Origin: [Haemophilus] felis
GTDB taxonomy: Bacteria; Pseudomonadota; Gammaproteobacteria; Enterobacterales; Pasteurellaceae
Length of the DNA stretch: 64,000 nucleotides
NCBI GenBank assembly: GCA_002015125.1
Contig: MUYB01000005.1
Span: 1-64,000, forward strand
Reading direction: 5' to 3'
The notes beneath the pieces were generated by a model. The model worked only from the letters and a program-made list of their open reading frames with translations. It ran no database searches and was not told where the DNA came from. Shown piece by piece: positions 46,071 through 60,392 of this stretch. The translations under genes were made by a program, and so were the position numbers. Each line of letters starts with the position of its first letter. Position 1 is the stretch's first letter.

Positions 46071-49000
46071 TTAAAACCTTTTTAAATCCTTGGGTTTACC
46101 CGTTGGCACCACGTGCACAATGACACGATCTACGTCGTCGCCAAGGGTGTATTGTTTGTCTTGATTACCCTCTTCAGTGGAAACCACTTCAACAGGCGCA
46201 GTCGGTTGTGTACGGTCGCCAATATGGTCGGCAGGGTTAAAGTCTTCTGGCCTTGTACCGCTGCGCTGGTAAACGGCTTGCTGGGGCGTTTGCCGTCTTG
46301 TTCTACCGTGGCGGTAAAGGTGTCGCCTACTTTGATATTATTGTCCGCACTTTCTTTCAGCTTGACACTAAAGGTGTTTTCGCCGTTGGGGCCTGCTTGA
46401 ACAATGGCGGTGGCCACCACTTGACCGTTGGCTTTAATGGTGACTTGCGAACCGGCTGGCGCGCTGGTTTTGCCCTGAAGATCGAATAAATCGGGGTCGC
46501 GGTCGGCTTTGGCGTTGCCGTCGTAGCTGGTCACCGTTAATTCAGTCACAGGCTCGGTTTGGCCAATGACCACATCGCTACTTTCTGGACTACGGTTGCC
46601 CAGTTTGTCGTGGGTTACCACGCTAACGGTGCTACCCTCTTGCAGTTTATGGGCAGGAATGGTGAAGGTGTCGCCGTCGAGCTCGCCTTCTGTGTGCTCA
46701 GGCGCTGGGTCGCGCACCCATTTGCCCTCTTTAAAGGTGACGCCCACCACAAAGGTGGTGTTACCGTCGGGGTCTTTCACCGTAATCGTGCCTTGGTCGC
46801 CCTCTTGTACGGGGTGTTTAGTGTTTTCGCCGTTGGTCGGCAGTTTCACTTTACCCACGGGTTCTTCGCCACTGTAATCCACGCTGGCCACGCTTGGCGC
46901 TGGGGGCGTGTGGTCGCCAATATGGGCAATCTCGCCCGTCACAGGGGCGTCGACCGCTGGACTTGGGTTTTTATTAGGCTCTTGCGCAATCACCTTGAAG
47001 TTGGCAATGGTCTCGGGCGTGATCGGGCCAATGGGGTTGTTTGGGTGTTCTACCGTCAAGATGTCAAAGGTACCGTCTTTTTTCACGGTGCCGTCATTAT
47101 TTTCAGTAATGACGCCCGTACCCACTACATTGTTCTGGTCGTCCACAATGGTAATGATTGTGCCAACGGGGTATTCTTCGCCATTGGGTTTTTTCGGCAA
47201 GTGGCCTTTCAGACGGGTGCCTTCGGGGTTGTTGTCGTGGGCACCGCTGGTATCCACAAAGTGACCACTGTCGATAATGGGCGCTGGGGTGTTGTCTTTG
47301 CCAGCAGGCACTTTGGCCGTGGCGGTATTGCCAGCCAAATCGGTGGCGGTAGCGGTCACGAGTACGTCGGGCCCTGTCACGGCGTCTGGCACGGTGGCCG
47401 TGTCGCCGTCCACCTTGACAAAGTCTTGCTTGTCTTCAGGCACGTTCCATTTGCCGCCTTCTTTGGTCAGCAAGACTTCAGTTGGTGGCGTGTTTTTATC
47501 CGCACTTGGAATGCGAACCAGCACGGTTTCGCCATCTTTGGCGTTTTTCGGCAGATTGAAGACCACGTCGTGCTTGTCGTTCAGCGTACCGCTGATTTCA
47601 GGTGGCACGTTGTCGGCAAATTCGGTGGGTTTTTCAGGCACGTTCACGCCTTGCGCTGGGTCGCTAATGGTGTGATCGGGCGCCGTGGCACGTACGGTCA
47701 CGGGTGAATTAGGCGCAATGCTACCGCCTTTCGGCGCAGTCACGGTGGCTGTAAAGTTGCCGTCTTTGTCGGTCACGCCTGTGCCAATGGGCTTGCCGTT
47801 TTGGTCTTTCAAGACCACGGGCGTACCTTCGGCCACGGGGGGGCCGTCTTCTTTCAATACTTTACCGCCCACTTCCAACTGGTCGCGACGACCGTCGCCG
47901 TTGGGGTCTAAAACACGCACTTTATCAATGGTGGGCGTAGCACTGGCGCCGTAAGCGGTGACCGTCGCAGTGGTTGGGTCGCTGGCATTGCCTGCAATGT
48001 CCTTGGCCACGGCGGTAATGTCAGAATTGTCTTCCAAAGTACCCGCTGGAATCGTGAAGCGGTCGGTGTCGGCAGGCACCGTGGGCACGATAGTCGGGTG
48101 GCTAGACTGCCAGCTACCGTCGGGCTGTTTCGTCAAGCGGACGTCTGTTTCTGCACCGCCCTTCGGTGTCAGTTTCAACGTCATAATATCGGTGTCGGGC
48201 GGTAGCGTGACCGTGGCGTAGTTATTGCCAGCCTCGCCCGTGTTGCTGTCGCCCCCACCAAAATCGCCGGTGGGGTGGGTTTGGTCTGTTCGGTGTGATC
48301 GCCCAGCGTGTCTTCAGCTGGCAAAGGCTTGCCGTCTTCGCCCGTGGCGCCTTCGGCGTCGGGGTCGTCAATATGACCGTCGCGCACCGCTGGCACGGTC
48401 TGTGCCACTTTAGCACTTTGACCCTTGTTCGGGCTTTGAGCACTTAGGTGAACCTTGTCGCCTTTCACGGCTGGGTTGTTGGCTGGTGGGGTGAAGTCGA
48501 CAAGATAAATGGGGTTGTCGTCGGTACTGCCTTCAGCCTTAGGCGTGTCCGCCGTTACTTTGACGCTGTCTAGGGTGTTGCCCTGGTCGTCGTATAGGAA
48601 TAAAGTGTCGCCTTCTTTGACTTTCTGCACGGTCAAGCGCAATACTTCACCACTGCGGTCGGCTTTAGGACTGGTGTCGATAAAGCGAATGTCGGTCACT
48701 TTTGGCGTTGGGGTAATGCTGTCAGCGTTGTCGTAGCCCACGTCGCCACGGTTTTGGGGCGAATGGTTACCGGCAATGTCAGTCACCACGGCGCTCACGG
48801 TGCTACCGTCTTCCACCAACTCTTCGGGAATATTCAGCGTGCCCGTAAAGGTTTCTGGCAAACCCTTGCGTTCGTCTTCAGGCGTGCTGGCCGTCCATTT
48901 TTCACCGTCAAAGCTGTATTTGACGATAACAGGCGCCGTGTCTGGGTCGGTTTCGCTGGCTTTTTGTGGTTTAAAACCAACAGTCATTTCATCGCCTGGG

Positions 49001-50997
49001 CGTGGGTTCTGTGGGGTCACCTGCGCCGAACCGTCGTCGGTGTTGGGCTTGGTCGCCACGGCTGGGGCTTCTGGTGGCAGGGTGTCATAGGTGTGGCCAG
49101 TGTCGCCACGTGGTACCGCTGGCACTGTGCCTGCATTGGACTCGTCACTTTCTAGCTTGCCTGGCTCGGTAGCTTTGACCACGAATGTGTCGCCCGTATC
49201 CAGCTGATTCTTGCCCACATCGGACACGTTGACTTCATAGTTGCCCTGTGCGTCAATCGTGCCACTGGCCACGGGGGTCAGCGTGCCGTCGGGCGCCTTT
49301 TTGTACACCGTGAATGGTGCATTGGCTGGGCCCGTACCGCCAAAGCTGAGCAAATCGGGATCGTTGTCGGCTGGCGTGCTTTCGTCGGTGGCTTTGACTG
49401 TTGCTACCGCAATGGTCGGCGTTTGCGATTTTTCCGTAGGCGCAGGCGCCGCTTCGGTGCCGTTGTCGGTGATTTTCACCGCATTGCTGGGCGTACTTTC
49501 ATTGCCACCTGCGTTGCGCGCTACGGCGTCCACCACATTGCCGTTGCTAAGATTGCCCGTAACAGGCAGGTTTACTTTGGGGTTTTCCGCCGTACTACTG
49601 GCGTCCACTTCGGCGCCAGGAAAATCATTCGGGTTGGCAATCGTCCACTTGCCCTCGCTGTCTTTAGTCAGCTTCAGCGTTTTTTCAGGGGCATTGCTGC
49701 GTTCGTCGGGTGTGCTGTCTACACGAACGTCTAATTCGGTGGCGTCTTTGTCGACTTTAGCGTCGATCTGCACTGTCTTGCCTTCGCCCGTTAGCGTAGC
49801 CGTAATGTCAGGCGATTTCACAAAAGTGTTATTCGGTGTTTCCAGTGGCAAGGCTGGATCGATCAAGTCAGACAATTTCACCACTTTCGGGTTTTTACCC
49901 GGAGCGCTCACACGAATATCGACACGACTTGGGTCGACGGGTTGACCCTTGTCGTCGATAAGGTTAATCGGCACCGTACCATTGCCGTTCGGGTCGGTCT
50001 TGCCGATTGACACCAGTTTACCGTCGATATAGGCTTCTATCTGGCTACTAGGGTCGGTTTTAACTTTGGGGTGGGCGGCGTCGGGAATGCCGTCATTGTT
50101 TCTGTCTAGCAAGCCCGTGTCAGGCACTTCCAAGGTTTCAATATTGTCTTCAAACCCTACTGTGGCCGTCGCTGGTGGGCTGACACGACCCTTGTCGTCT
50201 TTGGCCACCACCGTTACGGGCGAGCCGTCTTGAATTTCGTCTGGCCCCAACACGATCTTACCGTCGACAACCGTCACGTCGACCGTTGGGTTGTTAAAGA
50301 CGTCGCCATTGGGGGCAATCTGCGTCACGTTAACAATATTGCCCTTGTCGTCCACCTCGACAATGGTCTTGGTCGGGCGCTTATCGCCCTCTTTCAGGTG
50401 GGTAATTTCATACACCTTCGCCCCAGGCACGGGATTCACCACCAACGCACCATTGTTTGGGGTTTCTAGGATAGGGGCAGGCAGGCTCTCTGTTTGATTA
50501 CCGCCATCACTTCTCCCTCCGCTAATCAGTGTCGCTAAACCAGCAAATCCAGCGATTCCACCTAATAGATTTAAGAACGGATACCAAGTGAACAAGAAAG
50601 GTGCTGCACAATAATGAATTTCACCACCTAAAACCTGTGCAGCTACTATATCTTGATGTAAATTTATAATGAATTCATCAGTGGCTAAACTTTCAGGAAT
50701 AAAAGCTTGATAGCCGCCCGACTCCGTTAAACCAATTACAGGTGCAAGACAATGGTCTTCGTAATAATCTTTGATAATAATATCAGCTTCATCATCTTGC
50801 GAGAGAGAAATATATAAATCCTTGCCTTTACGTTGTACAAAAATTTTCTCTGGAGCTAAGCCAGCTTCTACATCAAATAATTCATAATTCGCTACATTGT
50901 CAGGTTTTTCAATCACGAGGGGAGGCTGATTGCCAGTAGGTACATCGAATACAGCAACAGTTTTTTCAGTTGTGTTGATTTTGAATTGAATCTTCAT
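46071..50997 (-). pseudogene. Large Ig-like repeat surface protein (BapA-type) broken by two frameshifts
   Basis: The first 938 codons (from 50997) begin with a BapA-prefix-like domain (KIQFKINTTEKTVAVFDVP), a hydrophobic stretch near 135-160 (LFTWYPFLNLLGGIAGFAGLATLISGG), then many bacterial Ig-like repeats with acidic Asn/Asp/Gly turns. The frame breaks at about 48268-48282 and resumes as TGDFGGGDSNTGEAGNNYATVTL into a second frame, which breaks again near 46250-46262 and ends HVVPTGKPKDLKRF at 46071. Joined, about 1640 residues. No RTX or type I secretion C-terminus is visible, so the 3' end may be cut. It is clearly GC-richer than its neighbours, a sign of transfer. Sequencing errors could explain the shifts. 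Confidence 0.75.
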
Positions 50998-51167
50998 AAG
51001 TCATCTCTCGTTTTGGTTAATCTATAAACAAAAATACTGCATAAATAAATTCTATTATTTTACAGTTTTGCAAAAAAAAAAAACAACGACTTACGAAAGG
51101 TCAAGAACTTTCTAAAAATAACTGACAACGTGATAAAAAATCTTTTAATTACAATTAATTAGAAACA

Positions 51168-51198
51168 AAAAACACGAGTTCTGTAACTCGTGTTAAAA
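51168..51198 (-). terminator. Terminator of the his operon
   Basis: AACACGAGTT (51171-51180) and AACTCGTGTT (51185-51194) form a perfect 10-bp stem with loop CTGT. In the minus direction the stem is followed by TTTTGTTT, about 45 bases after the hisIE stop codon. The rest of 51001-51170 is AT-rich and presumably holds the promoter for the Ig-like protein; no clear elements were identified. Confidence 0.88.
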
Positions 51199-51241
51199 AA
51201 TAAAAGACAATTATATAAAAAATCACCTTTAAAAAATCACC

Positions 51242-51864
51242 TTATTCTTTTTGGATAATATGACGGCATTTTAATTTATCGATTACATCAGCCCAGCTTA
51301 AATTGGCATCTTGAAGTAGCACAGTTAAGTGATAAACCAAATCAGCGGCTTCGCAAATGGTTTCATTTTTATCTTTTACTGTCGCAGCAAGTGCCGTTTC
51401 TACCCCCTCTTCACCAACTTTTTGAGCAATACGTTTAGTGCCTTTTGCATATAATTGTGCGGTGTAAGAACTGGCAGGTTCTGCACCTTTACGACTCTTG
51501 ATTAAACGTTCTAATTTACTGAAAAAAATCCAATCAGGTGGCACCGCACTTTCAAACTGGTAAAAACAACTTTCTGCTCCCGTATGGCAAGTTTCTCCTA
51601 TCGGATTAACTAAAATCAGTAAGGTATCGTTATCACAATCCAAACTCATATCCACCACACAAAGAAAATGTCCTGATGTTTCACCTTTCGTCCACAAACG
51701 GTTTTTAGTACGAGAAAAAAAGGTAACACGCTTTTCTGCAAGCGTTTTTTCTAACGCTTCTTGATTCATATAACCAAGCATTAACACTTCACAAGTGGTT
51801 GCATTTTGGATAATGACAGGTAGTAAATTATCGACTTTCTGCCAGTTGATTTGGGTTGTTTGTA

Positions 51865-51868
<4 letters not shown>
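51242..51868 (-). CDS. hisI: Bifunctional phosphoribosyl-AMP cyclohydrolase / phosphoribosyl-ATP pyrophosphatase
   Basis: HisIE performs the second and third steps of histidine synthesis. The cyclohydrolase part (1-105) has [28 protein letters not shown] and [26 protein letters not shown] with the metal-binding cysteines. The pyrophosphatase part (about 115-208) has [29 protein letters not shown]. The 208-residue length fits the fused form. Its start overlaps the hisF stop by 4 bases. Confidence 0.97.
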
Positions 51869-53414
<1,546 letters not shown>

Positions 53415-54266
53415 TTATTTTGAAGATTTCTTGGTTGCAATATGGTTAATTAATTGTGCGAAATCCATTGCGTTTTGTTGAGTAATTACGGGCTGTCCCG
53501 TTTCATTTTCTAAAGTTTCTCTAGCAATTTTGGCAACATTGCCACCACGTTTCGCCACCTTTTTGTTTTCATCCAAACATTGAGGGTGTGTAATCTGGGT
53601 AATATCTTTAGTTGCTGCTTCTGCCAGCATATTGAGAACCAGTTCAGTTGTTGACATATTGTCTCGCAAATTTTCTTTTTTAAGCCCCTTAAAAGTTTTG
53701 TACTCTCTTGTGCTCATTCCGCTCCAAGCTTGTGTGATTTCATTGGTCAAAATCGCAAATTCACGCCCTTGCTGTACGCCGTGATCTTGCCAAGTATCGG
53801 TCAGTTCTTTGCGTACTTGAATAGCTTGTAAACGTTGATTAATCCACTCCCTTGAATAACCTTTTTTCAAATAAGTCTGCAGGGCACGATCAATAGTCAG
53901 CTCGGGATCAATAATCTCATCAATACGTTCTTTACCTACTTCAGCCAACCACATTTTAAAGGGCTCTGCTTTTGGCGAAGGAATGGATTGAATAATACGA
54001 AAAATGCCTTGCATATCAGCAACATCTGTTTCTCTCATTTTTCCGTCGGGTGCTTTGAGTTTCAACTGTACGATTTTTTCGTACACTTCATTTGCCCCTT
54101 CTTCTAGCTGCATTTTACGTTTCAGATCGCTCCAATAACGTCTAGGGTTAGCACTTTCAGTTAATACTGCAACGATATCAATAATACTAAAGAACCATTC
54201 TTCTTTTTCTTCATTCCAGATGGAACGAATTTGGTGATTTTCAAACAATTTAACTTCACTCATCAT
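53415..54266 (-). CDS. BRO-family (phage antirepressor/DinD-like) protein inside the his operon
   Basis: The 283-residue protein opens with a Bro-N domain (about 5-110): LFENHQIRSIWNEEKEEWFFSIIDIVAVLTESANPRRYWSDLKRKM and an IQSIPSPKAEPFKMWLAEVGKERIDEI ending. The C-terminal half (EINQRLQAIQVRKELTDTWQDHGV, EYKTFKGLKKENLRDNMSTTELVLNMLAEAAT) resembles DinD-type proteins. Bro-N proteins bind DNA and are common on phages and mobile elements. It sits between hisH and hisA on the same strand, 45 bases before hisA, with an uptake signal in that gap. No role in histidine synthesis is expected. Confidence 0.8.
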   Translation of the reverse strand: MMSEVKLFENHQIRSIWNEEKEEWFFSIIDIVAVLTESANPRRYWSDLKRKMQLEEGANEVYEKIVQLKLKAPDGKMRETDVADMQGIFRIIQSIPSPKAEPFKMWLAEVGKERIDEIIDPELTIDRALQTYLKKGYSREWINQRLQAIQVRKELTDTWQDHGVQQGREFAILTNEITQAWSGMSTREYKTFKGLKKENLRDNMSTTELVLNMLAEAATKDITQITHPQCLDENKKVAKRGGNVAKIARETLENETGQPVITQQNAMDFAQLINHIATKKSSK

Positions 54267-54355
54267 CGCCTCCTGAATTTATGCACTGTGATTATAAACA
54301 GTATTTAAACAAGACTGCTATTTGTTTTTTCAACCTTGCGATCTGTATCCCAAAA

Positions 54356-54949
54356 CTAACAATTTTCTACAAAATTCCGCAATAACTTTTCCCCAGCCTT
54401 GCCAGAACGCTCAGGGTGAAATTGCACGCCGTAGAAATTGCGGTGTTGAATGACTGCGGAAAACAATACGCCGTAATCGCAAGTAGCAATGGTGTGTGGA
54501 TTAGGTAACACGCCGTAGCTATGCACAAAATAGAAATAGCTGTCTTGCTCAATGCCGGCAAATAACGGGTGATCGGCGGCATAATGCACCTTATTCCAGC
54601 CCATATGTGGCAATGGCAAATCGCAAGCAGGCAGTTTTTCCGTTTTGCCTGACATCAACTTCAGCAACTCCACATTGCCTTCTTCGGAATACCCCGTCAT
54701 AAGTTGCATACCTAAACAGATACCTAACACAGGCTGTTTCAGGTTACGAATGGTGTCGATTAACCCCAGCTCCGATAGATTTTTCATCGCTGCATTTGCC
54801 GTTCCTACACCGGGTAAAATCAGCTTGTCGGCGGATTGGATTTGTTCGATATTATCGGTAATTTCAGCACGATACCCTAAGCGGTCAAAAGCAAATTTGA
54901 CGGAAGAAAGGTTCGCACAACTGGTGTTGATGATTATGATCTTTTTCAT
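54356..54949 (-). CDS. hisH: Imidazole glycerol phosphate synthase, glutaminase subunit
   Basis: HisH releases ammonia from glutamine for HisF. The class I amidotransferase site is present: LGICLGMQLM with the catalytic Cys, and YGVQFHPERSG with His and Glu; the PGVGTANAAM oxyanion segment precedes it. The frame begins at 54970, but ATG 54949 gives MKKIIIINTSCANLSS, the family start, and overlaps the stop of the upstream HNH gene as ATGA. Length with this start is 197 residues. Confidence 0.96.
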   Translation of the reverse strand: MKKIIIINTSCANLSSVKFAFDRLGYRAEITDNIEQIQSADKLILPGVGTANAAMKNLSELGLIDTIRNLKQPVLGICLGMQLMTGYSEEGNVELLKLMSGKTEKLPACDLPLPHMGWNKVHYAADHPLFAGIEQDSYFYFVHSYGVLPNPHTIATCDYGVLFSAVIQHRNFYGVQFHPERSGKAGEKLLRNFVENC

Positions 54950-55938
54950 TTTTTGCATGATTTTAAACACTCTTGAAACTTTATTGATTCATCATGTGAT
55001 AACTCATATAATGTTTTCTTTTCTTTCACTATATAAAAATATGGCATATGGATAAAATTTCCAAATAAATCATCCTCGGAATATTTCACTAAAAATATAA
55101 ATTTTTCATATAGAGAAATAAAACATCCACTTCCACCGTTTGGTGTTCTTAATGGATTTACCATAAAAAAACTACCAAAATTGTTCTTTAGACATTTAAT
55201 TAGATTCATATATTCCATTTTCTCTTCAGCAACATGTATAGTTACATGTTTCTTTGCTTTTTTAAGATCTATATTTTCTAATACTTTGGCTATATTCCCA
55301 ATATCTGGGTGTTCTATAAATTCTGGACAAGCTGTTACAAAAAATTCATATGCAATTTTTAGAGCTTCTAAGAAGAATGGATTAAAATCAACTAATTCAC
55401 GCCTACTTAATGGTAATGGTTCTTTTATCTGGCGAGTAAAATCCGAATTAAGAAGTTTTTCTAAATTGAATTTTAATCCATTTTTAATATATTCGCTCTC
55501 TAGAAATAATTTATGCTTATTAAGCAACCCTCTTATTTCCTCTTGAGAAAATTTACCATATTTTTCAAATAAAATTGATATTGAAATTTTACCATCGTCT
55601 AATTGTTCTATATTTAATTTCGGTCTATCATCTAATAATATTGGATTAGAACCGAAACTATTAACTTGATATTTATTACCTGAATCATCCTGATAATTCC
55701 ATTTTAAAGGGAAATCAACAATCCTTTTTTTTCCCTTAATTTGGTTCTCTTCAATGTGTAAACGGCTAATTATATTTTTTATAAATGGAGCATCAATTTT
55801 TGTTCCCATTTGACTATTACAGTTTTTGCAAACTGTATCAATAACATAATTACCTCCAATAGCTTCAGGGATTATATGTTCTTTAGTTGCTGGATTCTCC
55901 TTAGTAAATTCTTTTCTACAAATAATACAAAATTTCAT
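54946..55938 (-). CDS. HNH endonuclease-type protein inside the his operon
   Basis: The 330-residue protein has a zinc-finger HNH core in the first 50 residues: C4 and C7 in MKFCIICRKEF, the catalytic-type EH at 20-21 in KEHIIPEAIGG, and C37, C40 and N41 in VCKNCNSQMG. The remaining 280 residues are a helical/beta region I cannot assign. An upstream start at 55968 exists, but ATG 55938 aligns with the HNH_5 family start. The gene is far more AT-rich than the his genes around it, suggesting recent transfer. Its stop overlaps the hisH start, so it is neatly fitted into the operon. Confidence 0.8.
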   Translation of the reverse strand: MKFCIICRKEFTKENPATKEHIIPEAIGGNYVIDTVCKNCNSQMGTKIDAPFIKNIISRLHIEENQIKGKKRIVDFPLKWNYQDDSGNKYQVNSFGSNPILLDDRPKLNIEQLDDGKISISILFEKYGKFSQEEIRGLLNKHKLFLESEYIKNGLKFNLEKLLNSDFTRQIKEPLPLSRRELVDFNPFFLEALKIAYEFFVTACPEFIEHPDIGNIAKVLENIDLKKAKKHVTIHVAEEKMEYMNLIKCLKNNFGSFFMVNPLRTPNGGSGCFISLYEKFIFLVKYSEDDLFGNFIHMPYFYIVKEKKTLYELSHDESIKFQECLKSCKK

Positions 55939-56016
55939 TTTTATATTCTCCAGTCTAAATCTAAACAATAAAACTCCTCAAAAACCTATACATTCGTATG
56001 AATCTTCCACATATAA

Positions 56017-57102
56017 TCACAACACCCCTTTACTACTCGGCAACTCATTCCCTTCCACCTTAATACACTGTCTTAACGTGCGTCCAAACACTTTAAACAG
56101 GCTTTCGATTTTGTGGTGGTCGTTGTCGCCTTTGGTTTTCAGGTGTAAGGTTGCCATTAAGGTATAAGCGAGAGATTGGAAGAAATGTTCTGTCATTTCC
56201 GTGCTGAAATCGCCCACTTTATCCCGTTTAAATTTGGCGTTGAATTTAAAATACGGGCGACCTGATAAGTCCATCGTACATTCCGCTTTGCATTCGTCCA
56301 TTGGCAACACAAAGCCGAAGCGCTGAATGCCTCGTTTGTCGCCAAGAGCTTGTTTTAATGCGGTGCCGAGGGCGAGGGCGGTGTCTTCCACCGTGTGATG
56401 TTCATCGATCCATAAATCGCCTTTGCAGTATACATTCATTCTAAAACCACCGTGAGTGGCAATTTGATCGAGCATATGATCGAAGAAACCCACGCCCGTT
56501 TTGATCTCATTGACACCAGTTTCGTCCAACCACACTTGCACTTTGATGTCTGTTTCTTTGGTTGTGCGAACCACTTCGGCATAGCGTGGTTTACGATCAA
56601 TAAGTGCGGTCTGTTTTGGTAGCAGTTTTTCCACAATCAGATCCCAATTAAGTTTTTCCCGATCATATTGCAAGGCACGAATACCGAGATTTTCCGCCAG
56701 TTGCACATCAGTCGCACGATCCCCAATCACAAAACTCGTTTCAGGATCGAACAATTTTTTATCCATATATTTTTTCAATAATTTAATTTTTGGCTTACGG
56801 CAATCACATTCGTCTTCAGGCTTGTGTGGGCAAATCAACACCTCATCAAATTCAATCCCTTGCGATTTAAACAATTCCATCATCGCATTGTGCGGTTTAT
56901 CGAAATCTTCTTGTGGAAACGAGTCTGTCCCTAAACCGTCTTGATTACTGACTATCACAAAACGGTAATAGGGGTTGAGCTTTAACAGGGCTGGAATAAC
57001 GTTTGGCTCAAATTGTAATTTTTCTAAGCTGTCGATTTGAAAATCGGTTTTCGGTTCGTCAATTAAGGTGCCGTCACGGTCGATAAAAAGTGTTGATTGC
57101 AT
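56017..57102 (-). CDS. hisB: Histidinol phosphatase / imidazoleglycerol-phosphate dehydratase
   Basis: This is the bifunctional gammaproteobacterial HisB. The N-terminal HAD phosphatase has [14 protein letters not shown] (Asp8 and Asp10), [14 protein letters not shown] and a zinc loop [11 protein letters not shown] near residue 91. The dehydratase half begins near 165 and has [30 protein letters not shown] and [12 protein letters not shown] metal-binding motifs. At 361 residues it is normal. An AT-rich HNH gene follows it where hisH is expected. Confidence 0.97.
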   Translation of the reverse strand: MQSTLFIDRDGTLIDEPKTDFQIDSLEKLQFEPNVIPALLKLNPYYRFVIVSNQDGLGTDSFPQEDFDKPHNAMMELFKSQGIEFDEVLICPHKPEDECDCRKPKIKLLKKYMDKKLFDPETSFVIGDRATDVQLAENLGIRALQYDREKLNWDLIVEKLLPKQTALIDRKPRYAEVVRTTKETDIKVQVWLDETGVNEIKTGVGFFDHMLDQIATHGGFRMNVYCKGDLWIDEHHTVEDTALALGTALKQALGDKRGIQRFGFVLPMDECKAECTMDLSGRPYFKFNAKFKRDKVGDFSTEMTEHFFQSLAYTLMATLHLKTKGDNDHHKIESLFKVFGRTLRQCIKVEGNELPSSKGVL

Positions 57103-57117
57103 AGTGTTTCCTTATTT

Positions 57118-58176
<1,059 letters not shown>

Positions 58177-59463
58177 TTACTCCTGAGTTAATTTCTCTAA
58201 ACGAATTTTAACAGCCTGTTTATGCGCTTCTAATTGTTCAGCTTCCGCCATTAACATTACCGTCTTGGCGAGTGCCTGAAATCCTTGTGGAGTCAGTTCT
58301 TGCACAGTCATACGTTTACTAAAATCTGCTAACCCTAAACTGGAGTAAGTGCGAGTGTAGCCGTAGGTTGGCAAGACGTGATTTGTGCCACTAGCGTAGT
58401 CGCCCATACTTTCAGGCGAATAAGCCCCTAAGAAAATCGAGCCTGCATTATCTAACAAAGGAAGCAGAGTACGTGGATTTTCCACTTGCACCACTAAATG
58501 TTCTGGAGCATAAGCATTACTGATTTCTACACATTGTTGTAGATCTTCACCAATAAAGGTACGACTGTGAGCAAGCGCCTTACGAGCCGTTTCTGATCTT
58601 GGTAAACGAGCCAGTTGTTGCTCAATGGAAAGTGCGGTTTGTTTTGCCAGAGTTTCACAGTTAGTGACTAAAATCACTTGGCTGTCTACACCGTGTTCTG
58701 CTTGCGACAATAAATCGCTTGCCACAAAATCAGGATCGGCAAACTCATCAGCGATCACTAACACTTCTGAGGGGCCTGCAGGCATATCAATAGCAATACC
58801 TTGTTGCTGCACTTGGCGTTTAGCCTCCGTTACAAAAGCATTACCCGGACCAAAAATTTTATCCACTTTTTGTACGGTTTCCGTCCCCTTTGCCATAGCA
58901 AAGATCGCTTGTGCACCGCCAATAGCATAAATGGTTTCCACGCCGCATAAATTCGCCGTGTAAAGAATTTCATCGGCAATCGGAGGAGGCGAACAAAGCA
59001 CGATCGTTTTACAACCAGCGATTTTGGCAGGCACCGCAAGCATTAATACTGTTGAGAAAAGTGGGGCAGAGCCACCGGGAATATACAAGCCCACTTTTTC
59101 AATCGGACGGGTGAGCACTTGGCAACGCACACCCACTTGAGTTTCAATATCCACAACGGGATTTTTCTGAGCTTGATGAAATCGCTCAATATTACCTTTT
59201 GCTGTTTGAATAGCTTGCTTTAATTCTGTCGAAAGACGCTGACTCGCTTGCTCAATTTGTATTTTAGACACCACAAGGCTTTCTAATATAATCTTGTCAA
59301 ATTTTTCTGCCAGTTCAAACAATGCCTTATCGCCGTTATTAATGACATTGAGGTTGATCGCACGCACGGCTTGACTAATTTGCTCCCCTATCGCTTGGGC
59401 TGGGCGAGAAAGTGCGGTTTGTTTTTCAGACACATTTAACTGATTCCAAATCAAGGTTTGCAT
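58177..59463 (-). CDS. hisD: Histidinol dehydrogenase
   Basis: HisD carries out the last two oxidations to histidine with NAD and zinc. Conserved stretches include [74 protein letters not shown] and EHLVVQ. The length of 428 residues is standard. It begins 4 bases after hisG ends. Confidence 0.97.
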   Translation of the reverse strand: MQTLIWNQLNVSEKQTALSRPAQAIGEQISQAVRAINLNVINNGDKALFELAEKFDKIILESLVVSKIQIEQASQRLSTELKQAIQTAKGNIERFHQAQKNPVVDIETQVGVRCQVLTRPIEKVGLYIPGGSAPLFSTVLMLAVPAKIAGCKTIVLCSPPPIADEILYTANLCGVETIYAIGGAQAIFAMAKGTETVQKVDKIFGPGNAFVTEAKRQVQQQGIAIDMPAGPSEVLVIADEFADPDFVASDLLSQAEHGVDSQVILVTNCETLAKQTALSIEQQLARLPRSETARKALAHSRTFIGEDLQQCVEISNAYAPEHLVVQVENPRTLLPLLDNAGSIFLGAYSPESMGDYASGTNHVLPTYGYTRTYSSLGLADFSKRMTVQELTPQGFQALAKTVMLMAEAEQLEAHKQAVKIRLEKLTQE

Positions 59464-59467
59464 TGCC

Positions 59468-60367
59468 TTACTCCATCATTTTTTCAATTGGTAGAACTAA
59501 AATTGAACTTGCCCCCACCTCTTTCAACTGCTCCATAGTTTCCCAAAATAGCATTTCTTGGCTAACCATATGCATAGCGACCTTTGAGTTATCTTGGACT
59601 AATGGCAAAATAGTAGGATTTTCCACACCGGGTAAAAGTGCGGTGATTTCAGCTAATTTTTCTTTCGGAGCGTGTAGCATAATATATTTAGACTCCGCAG
59701 CCTGTTGTACCCCTTGAATACGAGTGAGTAATTTATTCACAAGTGCTTGTTTTTCAGCGTTAAGTGCCGCAGAACGTTGAATCAAACAAGATGTTGAACG
59801 ATAAATCACCTCCACTTCCTTCAACCCATTTGCCTCAAGTGTTGCACCAGAGGAAACTAAATCACAAATAGCATCAGCAAGCCCTGCTCTAGGTGCCACT
59901 TCTACCGATCCAGTGAGAGAACAAGTTTTAAAATCCACACCCTGTTGCTGCATATAACGCTTGAGCAAATTGGGATAAGAAGTTGCAATCCGAGCATTTT
60001 TCAGATCCTGTATGCCGTTATAACACTCATCTTGTGGAATAGCGATAGATAAACGGCAAGCGCCAAAATCCAAACGGCGAAGCAAAGTATAATTCGCTTG
60101 TTCACCTGATGCGAAGCGTGCCAATTCTGCCTCTTCCAATACATTCTCACCAACAATACCTAAATCGACCACGCCATCAAAAACTAACCCGGGAATATCA
60201 TCATCACGCACTCGCAAAATATCAATAGGCATATTTTCAGCATAAGCAATTAAACGCTGTTCTTGCAAGTTTATCTTTACCCCACATTGCTTTAATAACG
60301 CCTGTGATTCTTGGCTTAGACGCCCTGACTTTTGCATAGCAATACGCAATCTTGTTGTATTTGTCAT
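59468..60367 (-). CDS. hisG: ATP phosphoribosyltransferase (long form)
   Basis: HisG catalyses the first, feedback-inhibited step of histidine synthesis. The 299-residue long form has [12 protein letters not shown] at the start, the PRPP loop near [28 protein letters not shown], and a C-terminal ACT-like regulatory domain (about 225-299) that binds histidine. It is the first structural gene of the operon, 25 bases after the attenuator stem, with a TAGGAG ribosome-binding site. Confidence 0.97.
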   Translation of the reverse strand: MTNTTRLRIAMQKSGRLSQESQALLKQCGVKINLQEQRLIAYAENMPIDILRVRDDDIPGLVFDGVVDLGIVGENVLEEAELARFASGEQANYTLLRRLDFGACRLSIAIPQDECYNGIQDLKNARIATSYPNLLKRYMQQQGVDFKTCSLTGSVEVAPRAGLADAICDLVSSGATLEANGLKEVEVIYRSTSCLIQRSAALNAEKQALVNKLLTRIQGVQQAAESKYIMLHAPKEKLAEITALLPGVENPTILPLVQDNSKVAMHMVSQEMLFWETMEQLKEVGASSILVLPIEKMME

Positions 60368-60392
60368 TAATTTCTCCTATTTCTTAAAACAT

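Noticed and set aside
46559..47707. 382-codon plus-strand ORF and other long antisense ORFs across 46100-50500
   Set aside because: They lie antisense to the GC-rich repeat gene, have odd composition (Trp, His, Val-rich) and no ribosome-binding sites. GC-rich repeats readily give long antisense frames.
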